A stretch of 64,000 nucleotides of DNA from Bacillota bacterium (GCA_023393115.1 JAEWMS010000086.1:1-64000); one strand, 5' to 3'. Counted from the first letter of the stretch, positions 16,708-25,931 are shown. The notes: generated by a model not told the origin, from the letters alone. Numbers and translations are program-made.

Positions 16708-18534
16708 TTACTTCCTATGCCTCTCTATAAGGTTTGAGGAAATAAACGAAGGCAGATATTTTTTCCATAAGGGCTCATCTTCGGCATGTTCATAAGTCGC
16801 TATTTTTTTGTATAGCAAGGCTCTGTCAAAGGACTCCCCCTTTAAAGGTATGTTTAAAGGGTTCATATCCCTGTCCAGAAGATTTGTGCCGTCTGAGTAA
16901 ACCTTGTAATCAATACCCGAGGTCTTGAGAATAGTCGGAGATATATCAAGAAAGGATGCCACCACCTTGTTTTCTGTGTATTTCTGATTGTCCGGTGTAA
17001 TAATAAACAGCGGTACAAATTCAAAATATTTGTCTCCATCTATAAAGGACGCCTGTGCAAATTCAGTTGAATTTATGTTAGGGGTATGATCACCGTAAAT
17101 TATTATATAGGTATTTGGAAATCTCTTTTTTACCTCAGTCACATGGGTTTTAATTGACTCATCCACATAGCTGAAGGAATTATAGTAATTTTTTACCAGT
17201 TCGTTCTCGATATCATCATATAACGGATTATTGTAATATTCTCTGGCACTTTCAAAGGGACCATGCCCTGTCATGGTTATAATGTATGAAAGAAAGGGCT
17301 CTTTTATTTTTGTTAATTTATCGAAGGCAAAGGAAAATACTTTGTCATCGGGAGCACCCCAGCCCTCGTCCTCATAATTCATTGAGCTTATGTCATAGAA
17401 CTTTTTAAAACCCATTTTTGAGAGGGCAATATTTCTGTTATAAAAGGTTCCTACATTACCATGAAAGGCTATGGTATTATAAGATGCTTTTGAAAGCTTT
17501 GATATCACTGAATTCGGATATTGGTATGAGGTTAGTTTAATGGCCGGGAAGGAGTCCAGTGGTTCTACACTGTTTATAACCGAAAATTCAGAATCTGAGG
17601 TACCTCCACCTTGATGATAACTCAATGTATATGGATAATAAATACTATTATTGGTCAATTCATTTAAGAAAGGCATAACATAGGAATTTTTATACTTTTG
17701 ACGTATGATATTTGAATCCATGGATTCAACCTGAATGATTACAAAGTTTGGCTTCCTGGAATAAATTGATGAAGTGACGGAATCTTTTCCTGTACCGGCC
17801 CTATTACCTCCTGTTTGTAATTTTCCATAAATTATTTGTTCAATAAGCTTTGTTTCACTATAGTTCTTAATAATATTTACCGCACCGTTTGCAAGTGTTC
17901 CATACCTCTCGACAATTTCCGTTTCTCCGGTATATCTGTCATCCATATACTGGACTATTGATCTGTTGGAATAGTAGTTATTGATTTCTACAGAAATAAG
18001 TATAACTAAAGAAAGAGCCAGTACAGCAAACTTTAATATAGGGAGTGAATACTTTCTGTTCTCCTCTTTGAAGTATTTGAGGAAAATATATAGTGCGAGG
18101 GGCGCGTCAATAAAAACCACCAGAAGCTGCATGCTTTTGGGGTTTGCTAAATGAGTTGCAGAAATAAGCGCCTCTTTGAACAGTGAAATCCACTGTAAAA
18201 AATGAAGATAGCTGTGATAATACAAAAAGTAGGATATGTTTGTAAAGCAATAAATCCCCTGAGCTATCATTACAACTAAAAAAACATACCGGGATTTGAA
18301 GCTGAGCACTATGGCAAATACTATAATACTACACAACAAACTAAACTCAAATTTGTAGATTAGCAAATCTTTTGTAGCCTGAGGGATAAGGAAGTAGTTA
18401 TATAATGTTAGTTTTATGCTATTAATAATAATAAAAAGAACAACTATACTGAATAACTTTTTATATTGTTTATTATTAAAGGCGGCTTTAATATTACTGT
18501 TTAAAATACTCTTAAGCATTAACTTGCACAGCAT
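16708..18534 (-). CDS. LtaS-type phosphoglycerol transferase (sulfatase-fold membrane enzyme)
   Basis: The 608-residue protein has about five N-terminal membrane helices (residues 25-185) and then a large external sulfatase-like domain. The domain starts with VIIQVESMDSNII (metal-ligand Glu270) and has the catalytic Thr312 in GGGTSDSEFSVINS. Further metal sites are suggested by LSYIITMTGHGPF and YGDHTPNI. LtaS-family enzymes polymerise or transfer glycerol phosphate from phosphatidylglycerol to lipoteichoic acid or other glycans on the outer face of the membrane. The gene follows the CapA-type gene by six bases on the same strand. The first ATG directly abuts an AAAGGA site with no spacer, so the true start may be a few codons downstream. 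Confidence 0.85.
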   Translation of the reverse strand: MLCKLMLKSILNSNIKAAFNNKQYKKLFSIVVLFIIINSIKLTLYNYFLIPQATKDLLIYKFEFSLLCSIIVFAIVLSFKSRYVFLVVMIAQGIYCFTNISYFLYYHSYLHFLQWISLFKEALISATHLANPKSMQLLVVFIDAPLALYIFLKYFKEENRKYSLPILKFAVLALSLVILISVEINNYYSNRSIVQYMDDRYTGETEIVERYGTLANGAVNIIKNYSETKLIEQIIYGKLQTGGNRAGTGKDSVTSSIYSRKPNFVIIQVESMDSNIIRQKYKNSYVMPFLNELTNNSIYYPYTLSYHQGGGTSDSEFSVINSVEPLDSFPAIKLTSYQYPNSVISKLSKASYNTIAFHGNVGTFYNRNIALSKMGFKKFYDISSMNYEDEGWGAPDDKVFSFAFDKLTKIKEPFLSYIITMTGHGPFESAREYYNNPLYDDIENELVKNYYNSFSYVDESIKTHVTEVKKRFPNTYIIIYGDHTPNINSTEFAQASFIDGDKYFEFVPLFIITPDNQKYTENKVVASFLDISPTILKTSGIDYKVYSDGTNLLDRDMNPLNIPLKGESFDRALLYKKIATYEHAEDEPLWKKYLPSFISSNLIERHRK

Positions 18535-18540
18535 TCCTTT

Positions 18541-19989
18541 CTACTTCATTTTCTCCATTATCCCCATGGTATTTTTATAGGATTGCTTGATAAACGGCCT
18601 GTTATAATCTGTTATATATTTTTCTGATAGATTATCGATGTCTGGTATGGGAATAATTTTAAACACTGGTCTGTTATTCACATAATATTTATCCACCCAG
18701 GTAGGGACATAATCTACATCCTTTATTATTATACCCTTATCTGGAGCTTTTTCCAGCTGAAGGTTTACAATCACGCCATCTTCGGTAAACACTTTATTTG
18801 GCCTGTTGGCTTTATCCACTCTTCTATATCCAGATATAAAGTTCCCCATTGAATAGATAATATATTTATTCTGTCCATTAACTTTTATAATTTCAGATTT
18901 TTGAATAACATGAGGATGAGATCCAAGAATGATATCGGCACCCCAGGATATAATTTTCTTAGCTAACGCCTTTTGGGTGGAATTAGGTTCTCTTTGATAC
19001 TCAGTTCCCCAATGTACAATAACAATTACTGCATCTGCTTCCGCATCCTTGGCAGCTTTAATATCCTTCTGTATCTGTTGCTCATTAATAGGGCTTATAT
19101 AGGTGTTTTTCTGCTCAGTACTGAGTTTCCTGTCCAGCCCGTTATACATTCCTGAATAGGCAAGAATACCTAGCTTTATTCCATTTACCTCTTTGATGAC
19201 ATATTTATTACTTCCATTAGTTGAACTTCCGACATTTATCATATTATTTTTGTTAATCATTTGAATGGTGCGGGATAATCCTGCTATGCCTCTGTCCAGA
19301 CTGTGATTATTAGCTGTTGATAATATATCAAAGCCTCCACCCGACAAGGCTGTAAGTATGGCATCTGGAGTATTAAAACTGGGGTAGCTTGTATAGCCTG
19401 TTTTTGGACCAGCTGTAACTGTTTCGAAATTTCCTATTGTCAAGTCTGCTTTTGAGAGATAGGGCTTAACATATTCAAGAAAACCGGTAAAATCATAGGT
19501 TCCCGTTTTTGGAGAGTATGCGTTATTCAGGTTGCCCTGGTGAGCCATAATATCTCCAACGGCAGAAATGGTAACAGAAGTAGCTGTTCCGGTATCGGAT
19601 TTGCCTTCTGACTTACTGCCGGTATCTGACTGGGACGGAGCTTGAGAGTCGGGTTCTGCCGCTTTTTTTTCAACGGAGGGGGCGTTTGATTTTGCACTTT
19701 CATCTGTCGAAGACGGCTCTGCAGATGTCGAAGATGGCTCTGCTGATGAAGAAGAAGGTTCTACAGATGGCGAAGATGGCTCTACAGTTGAAGAGGAATC
19801 TGCGCTCTGGAGTTGTCCTTCTGCAATAGTTGTATTGGCTGAAGCATACTCAGGCCCGGGGGTTGAAGAAACTTCAGATGTATTGAAATCATATAAAGCA
19901 TATATAATTGATGAACTTCCCAGCAGAATACAGCACATTATACCCAATACGATAAAAGTATGCTTGAAAATACGATATTTGCTATTCAT
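18541..19989 (-). CDS. CapA-family (poly-gamma-glutamate capsule type) metallophosphatase-fold protein
   Basis: The 482-residue product has an N-terminal membrane anchor (residues about 10-32). A Ser/Pro/Glu/Thr linker follows (about 45-145) with tandem EPSS repeats. The external PGA_cap domain opens with ISAVGDIMAHQGNLN and continues with IGNFETVTAG, STANNHSLDRGIAGL, IVIVHWGTEYQ and IILGSHPHVIQ. That metallophosphatase-like set of Asp/Asn/His motifs defines the CapA family. Members act in poly-gamma-glutamate export or in wall-associated hydrolysis. No capB/capC ligase is present, so a capsule is not implied. It forms an operon with the LtaS-type gene, which suggests a joint role in envelope polymers. 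Confidence 0.83.
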   Translation of the reverse strand: MNSKYRIFKHTFIVLGIMCCILLGSSSIIYALYDFNTSEVSSTPGPEYASANTTIAEGQLQSADSSSTVEPSSPSVEPSSSSAEPSSTSAEPSSTDESAKSNAPSVEKKAAEPDSQAPSQSDTGSKSEGKSDTGTATSVTISAVGDIMAHQGNLNNAYSPKTGTYDFTGFLEYVKPYLSKADLTIGNFETVTAGPKTGYTSYPSFNTPDAILTALSGGGFDILSTANNHSLDRGIAGLSRTIQMINKNNMINVGSSTNGSNKYVIKEVNGIKLGILAYSGMYNGLDRKLSTEQKNTYISPINEQQIQKDIKAAKDAEADAVIVIVHWGTEYQREPNSTQKALAKKIISWGADIILGSHPHVIQKSEIIKVNGQNKYIIYSMGNFISGYRRVDKANRPNKVFTEDGVIVNLQLEKAPDKGIIIKDVDYVPTWVDKYYVNNRPVFKIIPIPDIDNLSEKYITDYNRPFIKQSYKNTMGIMEKMK

Positions 19990-20227
19990 TTATATGTACC
20001 TTTCTAAAACAAAAGAATTTTATGTATTATAAAAACTATCAATAAGACTATATCATAAATTTGTATTTAAATGGTATACAATTTGAATAATAAGCAAAAA
20101 TTAATTTAGCAAAAAAACAGAATTTTAACCGTTTGTTTATTGTAATTCGGTTTAAAACTGTGATAAATTGGTATTAATAAAATGTATGATATTATTGAAA
20201 ATAAGGGAGTTATGGAGGTTGATATAT

Positions 20228-21406
20228 ATGGAAAATATTAATAGAGCTATTCTTATTGTACTGGATAGCGTGGGAATAGGAGAGCTGCCAGATGCTCCGG
20301 AATACGGAGATGCCGGCAGCAACACTTTGGGAAATATCACAAGCAGCTGTGGCGGGATTAACCTACCGAATATGGTGCGCATGGGATTGGGCAAAATCGA
20401 CGGAGTTGATTATCTGCCTGTTCCACGGGACATCACCGGAAGCTATGGTAGAATGGCAGAGGTTTCAAAAGGTAAGGATACTATTACCGGACATTGGGAA
20501 ATAGCAGGTCTCCAGTTGGAATATCCTTTCCCTACCTACCCCGATGGTTTCTCAAAGGAGCTGCTGAATAAATTTGAGCAACTGACTGGAAGAGGTATAT
20601 TGGGCAACTGTGTGGCTTCAGGTACAGAAATAATTAAAGAATTCGGCGAAGAACATATGAAAACAGGAAAGCTGATTGTATACACCTCTGCCGACAGTGT
20701 ATTTCAGATTGCTGCACATGAGGAGATTGTTCCTATAGAAGAGCTCTATAGAATATGTCAGATTGCAAGAGAAATGCTTCAGGGAGAGAATATGGTGGGA
20801 CGAGTTATAGCCCGCCCATTTATTGGACGGCCTGGCAGTTTCTCACGAACTTCAAACAGAAGAGACTTCTCTGCTGAGCCAACCTCTGACACAATACTTG
20901 ATAAACTAAAGCAAAAAGGTCTTGATGTTATTGCAGTAGGTAAGATAGAGGATATTTTCTCAGGCAAGGGCATTACCCTGGCCGAACACACCAAGAGTAA
21001 TATGGATGGTGTTGATGTGACTTTGAAATATATGAGGGAAGACAATAAAGGACTTATTTTCACAAACCTTGTGGACTTCGATATGGTTTTTGGCCATAGA
21101 AATAATCCTGAGGGTTATAAGCAGGCTCTGGAGGAGTTTGATGCAAGACTCCCTGAAATAACTTCAGCGATGAGGGATGGGGATCTTCTGATAATAACGG
21201 CTGATCACGGATGTGATCCTACAACTCCAAGTACAGATCACTCAAGAGAACATGTACCCGTACTTCTGTATGGTAAAAACATAAAACAGGATGTTAACCT
21301 TGGAACCAGAGTAACATTTGCAGACCTTGCAAGTACTATTTCAGAGGCCTTTGAAATTGAAAACACTTTTCCCGGTAAAAGCTTTTTCAGGGATATAGCA
21401 AAATAG
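20228..21406 (+). CDS. deoB: Phosphopentomutase
   Basis: DeoB interconverts ribose (or deoxyribose) 1-phosphate and 5-phosphate, linking nucleoside phosphorolysis to central carbon. The 392-residue product is full length and has the alkaline-phosphatase-fold metal motifs: VLDSVGIGELPDAPEYGD at the N-terminus, DTITGHWEIAGL, FTNLVDFDMVFGHRNNPEG and LIITADHGCDPTTPSTDHSREHVPVL. The open frame extends upstream to 20168, but the ATG at 20228 after TGGAGG is the family-typical start (MENINRAILIVLD). No other nucleoside-catabolic gene is adjacent, so it appears monocistronic. Confidence 0.96.
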   Translation: MENINRAILIVLDSVGIGELPDAPEYGDAGSNTLGNITSSCGGINLPNMVRMGLGKIDGVDYLPVPRDITGSYGRMAEVSKGKDTITGHWEIAGLQLEYPFPTYPDGFSKELLNKFEQLTGRGILGNCVASGTEIIKEFGEEHMKTGKLIVYTSADSVFQIAAHEEIVPIEELYRICQIAREMLQGENMVGRVIARPFIGRPGSFSRTSNRRDFSAEPTSDTILDKLKQKGLDVIAVGKIEDIFSGKGITLAEHTKSNMDGVDVTLKYMREDNKGLIFTNLVDFDMVFGHRNNPEGYKQALEEFDARLPEITSAMRDGDLLIITADHGCDPTTPSTDHSREHVPVLLYGKNIKQDVNLGTRVTFADLASTISEAFEIENTFPGKSFFRDIAK

Positions 21407-21415
21407 GAAATTTGT

Positions 21416-21444
21416 TTGACAATGAAATTTTGATGTATTATTAT
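21416..21444 (+). promoter_or_regulatory. Promoter of the cobalamin operon
   Basis: TTGACA (21416-21421) and TATTAT (21439-21444) are separated by 17 bases. Transcription would start about 35 bases upstream of the riboswitch aptamer. Confidence 0.65.
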
Positions 21445-21486
21445 CGTTATAGAACTGATTTCCATTAAAGTAAGTCTTCCTCATTA

Positions 21487-21666
21487 ACAGGCTTAGTTTA
21501 ATACGGATAAATTGAAAAATGAATATTTGGGTGCAGATATGGGAAGCAGGTTAGAACCCTGCACGGTCCCGCCGCTGTATTGGAAGAATTCTCTAGGATA
21601 TGCCACTGGTTTTTTAACTGGGAAGGTTTAGAGAGTGATGATGCCTAAGTCAGAATACCTGCCTGT
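21487..21666 (+). promoter_or_regulatory. Cobalamin riboswitch
   Basis: The conserved features appear in order: GGGAAGCAGG, AACCCTGCACGGTCCCGCC, GCTGTA, then ATGCCACTGG and the B12-box region AAGTCAGAATACCTGCC. The closing P1 helix is ACAGGC (21487-21492) with GCCTGT (21661-21666). It precedes cobalamin transport and salvage genes, so ligand binding most likely shuts off the operon. Confidence 0.93.
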
Positions 21667-21728
21667 ATCCTGAGAATGGTTAAGCCCATTCTCCGACACT
21701 ATTACTCTACGAGAGATAGGGGAGGTGA

Positions 21729-21857
21729 TTGTCAATTTTGTACTGTATAGTTATATACGGTAATAAAATTGGAGTGAAAATAAGCTTTTATAGCCGGGTG
21801 TTACATGATGCCTGTAAAATGGTTCAATGTCAGCCGGGTAATGCTACACTCCAGTGA
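21729..21857 (+). CDS. Possible short leader ORF between riboswitch and btuF
   Basis: A 42-codon frame starting at TTG (21729) or TTG (21738) follows a GGGGAGGTG site at 21719-21727 and stops at TGA 21855-21857. The product would be small, with three cysteines. I recognise no family. Spacing from the ribosome site is poor for both starts (too short or too long), and the region can also fold (GGAGTG at 21771 with CACTCC at 21847). It may be only leader structure. Confidence 0.25.
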   Translation: MSILYCIVIYGNKIGVKISFYSRVLHDACKMVQCQPGNATLQ

Positions 21858-21883
21858 TGCTGTTTTTACTGATAAATACATCG

Positions 21884-21916
21884 CCCCTTGAACACTACGT
21901 GTTTAAGGGGTTTTTT
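21884..21916 (+). terminator. Intrinsic terminator in the cobalamin leader
   Basis: CCCCTTGAACAC pairs with GTGTTTAAGGGG around a three-base loop and is followed by six T residues. It lies 217 bases after the aptamer and 78 bases before btuF, so it is the likely off-switch of the riboswitch. Confidence 0.85.
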
Positions 21917-21994
21917 ACTGTATCTTCTTTACTGTATCTTTTTAGGTGTATTTATTGGTATCCATTTGAAAAATCAAAATCGGAGGACATTTGA

Positions 21995-23047
21995 ATGCAA
22001 AGAAAAATATTACCATTATTACTTATTATGATTCTAACAGTAGGATTATTTTCAGCTTGCGGGCAGCAAGGTACACCAGCGACGGGAAACTCAGCCGATA
22101 CTTCTACCGCGGTCCGGGTTGGAACCGGAACGTCGGGACAAACAACTGAAGGAGACTCAACACAGGACGTTTCCGATAGCAAAGTGACAACCTACCCTTT
22201 AACATTGAATGATGCTAATGGCACACCGGTAACAATAAAGTCAAAGCCTGTGAAAATCGTTTCACTACCGCTGGGAATCTGTGAAATGCTCAATTCAATG
22301 GTTGAAAAAAACGAAATTGCTGCTATGACCCATTATGTTGATGACCCTGTAGTCTCAAATATAGCTGATGAAGCAAAGGGTGTGGGGCAAAGACTTGACT
22401 TTAATGCAGAAAGGATAATTGCGCTGCAGCCTGATCTTGTGCTGGTAGACACCTGGCAGGATGCCAATATTGTTAAACAACTGAGAGATGCTAATATAAA
22501 TGTTTTTGTCACAAATACCATGACAAATGTTGAACAACAGAAGGAAATGCTCAGACTCTTAGGGAAAATAACAAACAATGCTGCAAAGGCAGAAGAAATT
22601 GTCAATTGGATGGAGCAGAAACTAAAGACTGTATCTGACAAGCTTGCAGGACTTAAGGATGATCAGAGACTGACAATTATTGATTACAGCGAGATGGGGT
22701 CCACAAGTGGTAAAGATACAAATTTTGATGATGTGGTTACCAGAGCCGGACTTATCAACCCTGTCTCAAAGGAAGGGCTGGCAGGCTGGCCAGTGCTTTC
22801 GAAAGAGATGATAGTAAAATATAACCCGGATATTATCTGCCTGCCTTCCTGGTATTACGACGTAAAGGTAAACCTTGATTCCCTGTCCAAGTCCATCAGA
22901 GATGATAAATCTCTTGCCGGGGTAAAAGCAGTTAAGAATAATAGACTGATTACAATACCTTACAATCATATGACTACAACGTCTCAATACTCGGTGTTAG
23001 GTATTGAAGATATGGCAAAAGCCGCATATCCGGATTTATTTAAATAG
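21995..23047 (+). CDS. btuF: Cobalamin/corrinoid ABC transporter substrate-binding lipoprotein
   Basis: The 350-residue protein has a lipoprotein signal peptide ending in GLFSACGQQ (lipid-modified Cys around residue 21), a short Gly/Ser/Thr linker, and a helical-backbone type III binding fold. Family motifs are VTIKSKPVKIVSLPLGICEML near the first lobe, ERIIALQPDLVLVDTWQ, and KYNPDIICLPSWYYDV in the second lobe. The fold is shared with siderophore and haem binders; corrinoid specificity comes from the upstream cobalamin riboswitch and the cobU-cobS genes downstream. It delivers the ligand to the FecCD-type permease encoded next. Confidence 0.88.
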   Translation: MQRKILPLLLIMILTVGLFSACGQQGTPATGNSADTSTAVRVGTGTSGQTTEGDSTQDVSDSKVTTYPLTLNDANGTPVTIKSKPVKIVSLPLGICEMLNSMVEKNEIAAMTHYVDDPVVSNIADEAKGVGQRLDFNAERIIALQPDLVLVDTWQDANIVKQLRDANINVFVTNTMTNVEQQKEMLRLLGKITNNAAKAEEIVNWMEQKLKTVSDKLAGLKDDQRLTIIDYSEMGSTSGKDTNFDDVVTRAGLINPVSKEGLAGWPVLSKEMIVKYNPDIICLPSWYYDVKVNLDSLSKSIRDDKSLAGVKAVKNNRLITIPYNHMTTTSQYSVLGIEDMAKAAYPDLFK

Positions 23048-23062
23048 ACGTGGAGGTTCCCG

Positions 23063-24100
23063 TTGATAAAATCAAATGTTAAAATTGGATTAATACCGTT
23101 AATGCTTATTGTATTACTGATTGTAATGGTGGCGGGCACTGCCATAGGTGCGGTTTATGTACCGTTTTCAGATACCTTCAGAATAATTCTTAAAAATATT
23201 GGAATTCTGCCTAATGCAACCTTTACAGAAGGGCAGGAGCCAATAATATTTCTTGTAAGATTTCCAAGGGTGGCGGTAGCTGCCCTTGCAGGTATTGCAC
23301 TTGGCAGCTCGGGCGCAGTTATGCAGGGTATGTTCAAAAATCCTATGGCAGACCCCGGAATACTTGGAATATCCAGTGGGGCGGGTCTTGGTGCTGTCTT
23401 GGCGATAAAGCTGGGTCTGGTGGCCGCTGGTATGTTCATGTTGCCCTTGTTCGCCTTCGTCGGTGCCTTCATTGCCATAATGGCAATCTACATATTATCC
23501 TACAGAAAAGGAAAAGTGCCTGTTCTGACTTTAATACTTTCAGGTATTGCTATCAGCACTTTTCTTGGGGCAATAACAAATATAGTATTGACGCTATCTT
23601 ATGATTATCAGGTTAAGGAGTTTCTTTTCTGGTCCACAGGAGGCCTTGAAGGCAGACGTTGGGAACATTTTCAGCTGATACTATTACCTGTTCTGATAAG
23701 TGTAATCCTTATGTTGGTTTACTCAAGGGACTTGAATGTGTTGCTAATGGGTGAGGAAGAAGCCAAATCAGTGGGACTTAACACAGGAAGGCTAAGAACA
23801 ATTTTATTGGTGCTGGTATCGGTGGCAACTGCCAGCGCTGTTTGTGTAACCGGAGCAATAAGCTTTGTAGGGCTGATTGTCCCTCATATTATGAGGTTGC
23901 TGGTGGGGCCTGACCATAAGATACTTCTCCCTGCCAGTTCAATTGGAGGTGCAATTTTTCTTGTGAACTGCGACCTTATTTCCAGAGTTGTTGCAATCCC
24001 CTATGAATTGGGAGTAGGTATTATAACTTCTCTGCTTGGAGCACCATATTTCCTTTATCTTCTTCTTAAATCAAAAAAAGAAGGGGGTACCGTAATATAG
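23063..24100 (+). CDS. btuC: Corrinoid ABC transporter permease (FecCD/BtuC family)
   Basis: The 345-residue protein has about ten hydrophobic helices. It carries the FecCD signature motifs: RFPRVAVAALAGIALGSSGAVMQGMFKNPMADP-like core (with LGSSGAVMQGMFKNPMADPG), GVLAIKLGLVAAG-type helices, and the coupling-helix and C-terminal region AISFVGLIVPHIMRLLVGPDH. It forms the homodimeric membrane channel of the type II importer. It starts 15 bases after btuF with a GGAGG site and a TTG start codon. Confidence 0.92.
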   Translation: MIKSNVKIGLIPLMLIVLLIVMVAGTAIGAVYVPFSDTFRIILKNIGILPNATFTEGQEPIIFLVRFPRVAVAALAGIALGSSGAVMQGMFKNPMADPGILGISSGAGLGAVLAIKLGLVAAGMFMLPLFAFVGAFIAIMAIYILSYRKGKVPVLTLILSGIAISTFLGAITNIVLTLSYDYQVKEFLFWSTGGLEGRRWEHFQLILLPVLISVILMLVYSRDLNVLLMGEEEAKSVGLNTGRLRTILLVLVSVATASAVCVTGAISFVGLIVPHIMRLLVGPDHKILLPASSIGGAIFLVNCDLISRVVAIPYELGVGIITSLLGAPYFLYLLLKSKKEGGTVI

Positions 24101-24102
24101 CC

Positions 24103-25320
24103 ATGAACAACCTGATAGAAATAGAAAATCTAAATTTTACAATAAACGAGAAAAAAATACTTGGGGGAATATGTATCAGTGTTAAAGAAGGTGAATTCGT
24201 CGGACTAATCGGACCTAATGGAGCCGGCAAAACCACATTACTAAAATGTATTAATGGAATCAACAAGGCCGAAGGCAAAATAAAAGTAAATGAGAAAAAC
24301 ATCCGGAGTTTTTCTGATAAAGAGCTGGCAAGAGAAATTGCTCTGATGAATCAGAATACAACCATAGGGTTTCCCTTTTCAGCCCTTGATATTGTTCTGA
24401 TGGGTAGATATCCCTATCTTAAGAGATTTCAGGCCGAGTCAAAACAGGATCATGCCATAGCTAAAAGGAATATGTGCTATACCGATACAGTCATGCTTGA
24501 GAACAGTCCTGTCACCGAAATGTCAGGAGGAGAGAGGCAAAGGGTTATGTTTGCTAAAACCCTTACCCAGGAAACAGAAATCGTACTGCTGGATGAGCCT
24601 ACTGCCAGCCTTGACATTACATACCAGGAACAGATCTTTAAATATTCCCGGGAGTTGGTAGGTCAAGGGAAAACTGTGATTGCTGCAATACATGATCTTA
24701 AGATTGCCGCAAGATACTGTACAAGGCTTGTATTGATGAACGATGGGGAGATTGTAGCTGACGGTGTACCGGAAAAGGTACTTACTTCGGAAAATTTATC
24801 TGCTGTTTACGGAGTGAATGCGCTGGTATATAGAAATAGAATAACCGATCAACTGGACCTTATTATCAACAGTAACATTTCCGAAAAAAAATCAGAGAGA
24901 GTTCATGTTATTGGCGGGGGAGGTGCGGCATCGGCTGTTCTCCGTGAACTCTACGAACGAGGCTATACAGTAACTGCCGGAGTTTTCTCCCATGGGGACA
25001 GTGATATATCAAGTGCTGAAGTATTCGGAATAGAATATGTGGTTGAAAAACCTTTCAGTGAGATATCTGCTCAGATGCATTCAAAAAATCTTGAGTATAT
25101 TAGAAATTCGGGTTTAACAATTCTTTGTAACATGCCTTTCGGGCCACAGAATGTTAAAAATCTTGAAGCGGCATTAGATTCGAGGAAACTTGTTATAATA
25201 GAGGATGAAAAACCGGAAATCAGGGATTTTACCGGTGGCATAGCCCTTGAACTCTATACGAAATTAAAGAGGACAGCAGTTGCTGTAATTACATCAGCCC
25301 AGCTGCATGAAGTCTTATAA
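24103..25320 (+). CDS. btuD: Corrinoid ABC transporter ATPase with extra C-terminal domain
   Basis: Residues 1 to about 260 are a standard FecE/BtuD ATPase: Walker A GPNGAGKTT (37-45), signature MSGGERQR, Walker B LLDEPTASLD and the switch histidine in AAIHDLK. About 140 extra residues follow, starting with a Rossmann-like glycine-rich strand VIGGGGAASAVLREL. They continue with AGVFSHGDSDISSAEVFG, ILCNMPFGPQN and KLVIIEDEKPEIRDFTGG. I do not know the function of this domain; it may bind a nucleotide or regulate transport. The gene starts two bases after the btuC stop, so the subunits are made together. Confidence 0.9.
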   Translation: MNNLIEIENLNFTINEKKILGGICISVKEGEFVGLIGPNGAGKTTLLKCINGINKAEGKIKVNEKNIRSFSDKELAREIALMNQNTTIGFPFSALDIVLMGRYPYLKRFQAESKQDHAIAKRNMCYTDTVMLENSPVTEMSGGERQRVMFAKTLTQETEIVLLDEPTASLDITYQEQIFKYSRELVGQGKTVIAAIHDLKIAARYCTRLVLMNDGEIVADGVPEKVLTSENLSAVYGVNALVYRNRITDQLDLIINSNISEKKSERVHVIGGGGAASAVLRELYERGYTVTAGVFSHGDSDISSAEVFGIEYVVEKPFSEISAQMHSKNLEYIRNSGLTILCNMPFGPQNVKNLEAALDSRKLVIIEDEKPEIRDFTGGIALELYTKLKRTAVAVITSAQLHEVL

Positions 25321-25324
25321 TAGC

Positions 25325-25352
25325 AGTGAAGAGTGAAGAGTGAAGAGTGAAA
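25325..25352 (+). repeat. Short tandem heptamer repeat
   Basis: GTGAAGA is repeated about three and a half times in the btuD-cobU gap (GTGAAGAGTGAAGAGTGAAG). The repeat borders the AAAGGTGA ribosome site of cobU. Slippage here could alter spacing but would not shift a coding frame. Confidence 0.6.
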
Positions 25353-25366
25353 GGTGAATGGTGAAT

Positions 25367-25930
25367 ATGGGAAAATTAATTCTTGTAACGGGCGGGGCCC
25401 GTAGCGGAAAAAGTACATTCGCAGAAGAAAAGGCCAAAGAGCTGGGAAGTAAAGTACTTTATGTTGCAACAGCAAAACAGATAGATGAGGAAATGGAGCA
25501 AAGAATAGCCAAACATAAGGCTCGCAGACCAGCAGTATGGGAAACCTACGAGGGCTATAAGAATCTTGATATGACCCTTGATGGAATAATAAAAGGCAAG
25601 AGTGCTGTGCTTCTAGATTGTGTTACAATAATGATAACAAATCTTATGCTGGACGAGAGCTTTGATTGGGACAGTCTTTCAAGAGAAAGAATAGATGAAA
25701 TAGAAGAACATATTCTTCATCAAATAGAAAGACTTGTCGGCGTTATAAAAATGAATGATGTACCTTTTATTTTGGTATCAAATGAGGTGGGTCTGGGTGT
25801 AGTGCCAGCGTCTTCCATGGGAAGAGACTTCCGGGATATTGCCGGAAGGATGAATCAGTTCCTCGCCCGGACAGCAGACGAGGTTTATTTCTGTGTATCA
25901 GGTATACCTATGAAAATTAAAGGAGCTTAA
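25367..25930 (+). CDS. cobU: Adenosylcobinamide kinase / adenosylcobinamide-phosphate guanylyltransferase
   Basis: CobU phosphorylates adenosylcobinamide and adds GMP from GTP to give AdoCbi-GDP, the substrate of CobS. The product has the CobU P-loop GGARSGKS (residues 9-16), the hallmark KHKARRPAVWETYE, VLLDCVTIMITNL and the final VSNEVGLGVVPASSMGRDFRD. In-frame ATGs exist at 25358 and 25367; the AAAGGTGA site at 25350-25357 favours 25367. It is the fourth gene of the riboswitch-controlled operon. Confidence 0.95.
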   Translation: MGKLILVTGGARSGKSTFAEEKAKELGSKVLYVATAKQIDEEMEQRIAKHKARRPAVWETYEGYKNLDMTLDGIIKGKSAVLLDCVTIMITNLMLDESFDWDSLSRERIDEIEEHILHQIERLVGVIKMNDVPFILVSNEVGLGVVPASSMGRDFRDIAGRMNQFLARTADEVYFCVSGIPMKIKGA

Positions 25931-25931
25931 T

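Noticed and set aside
18541..19989. Capsule operon
   Set aside because: CapA-like protein is present but the ligase genes capB and capC are not.
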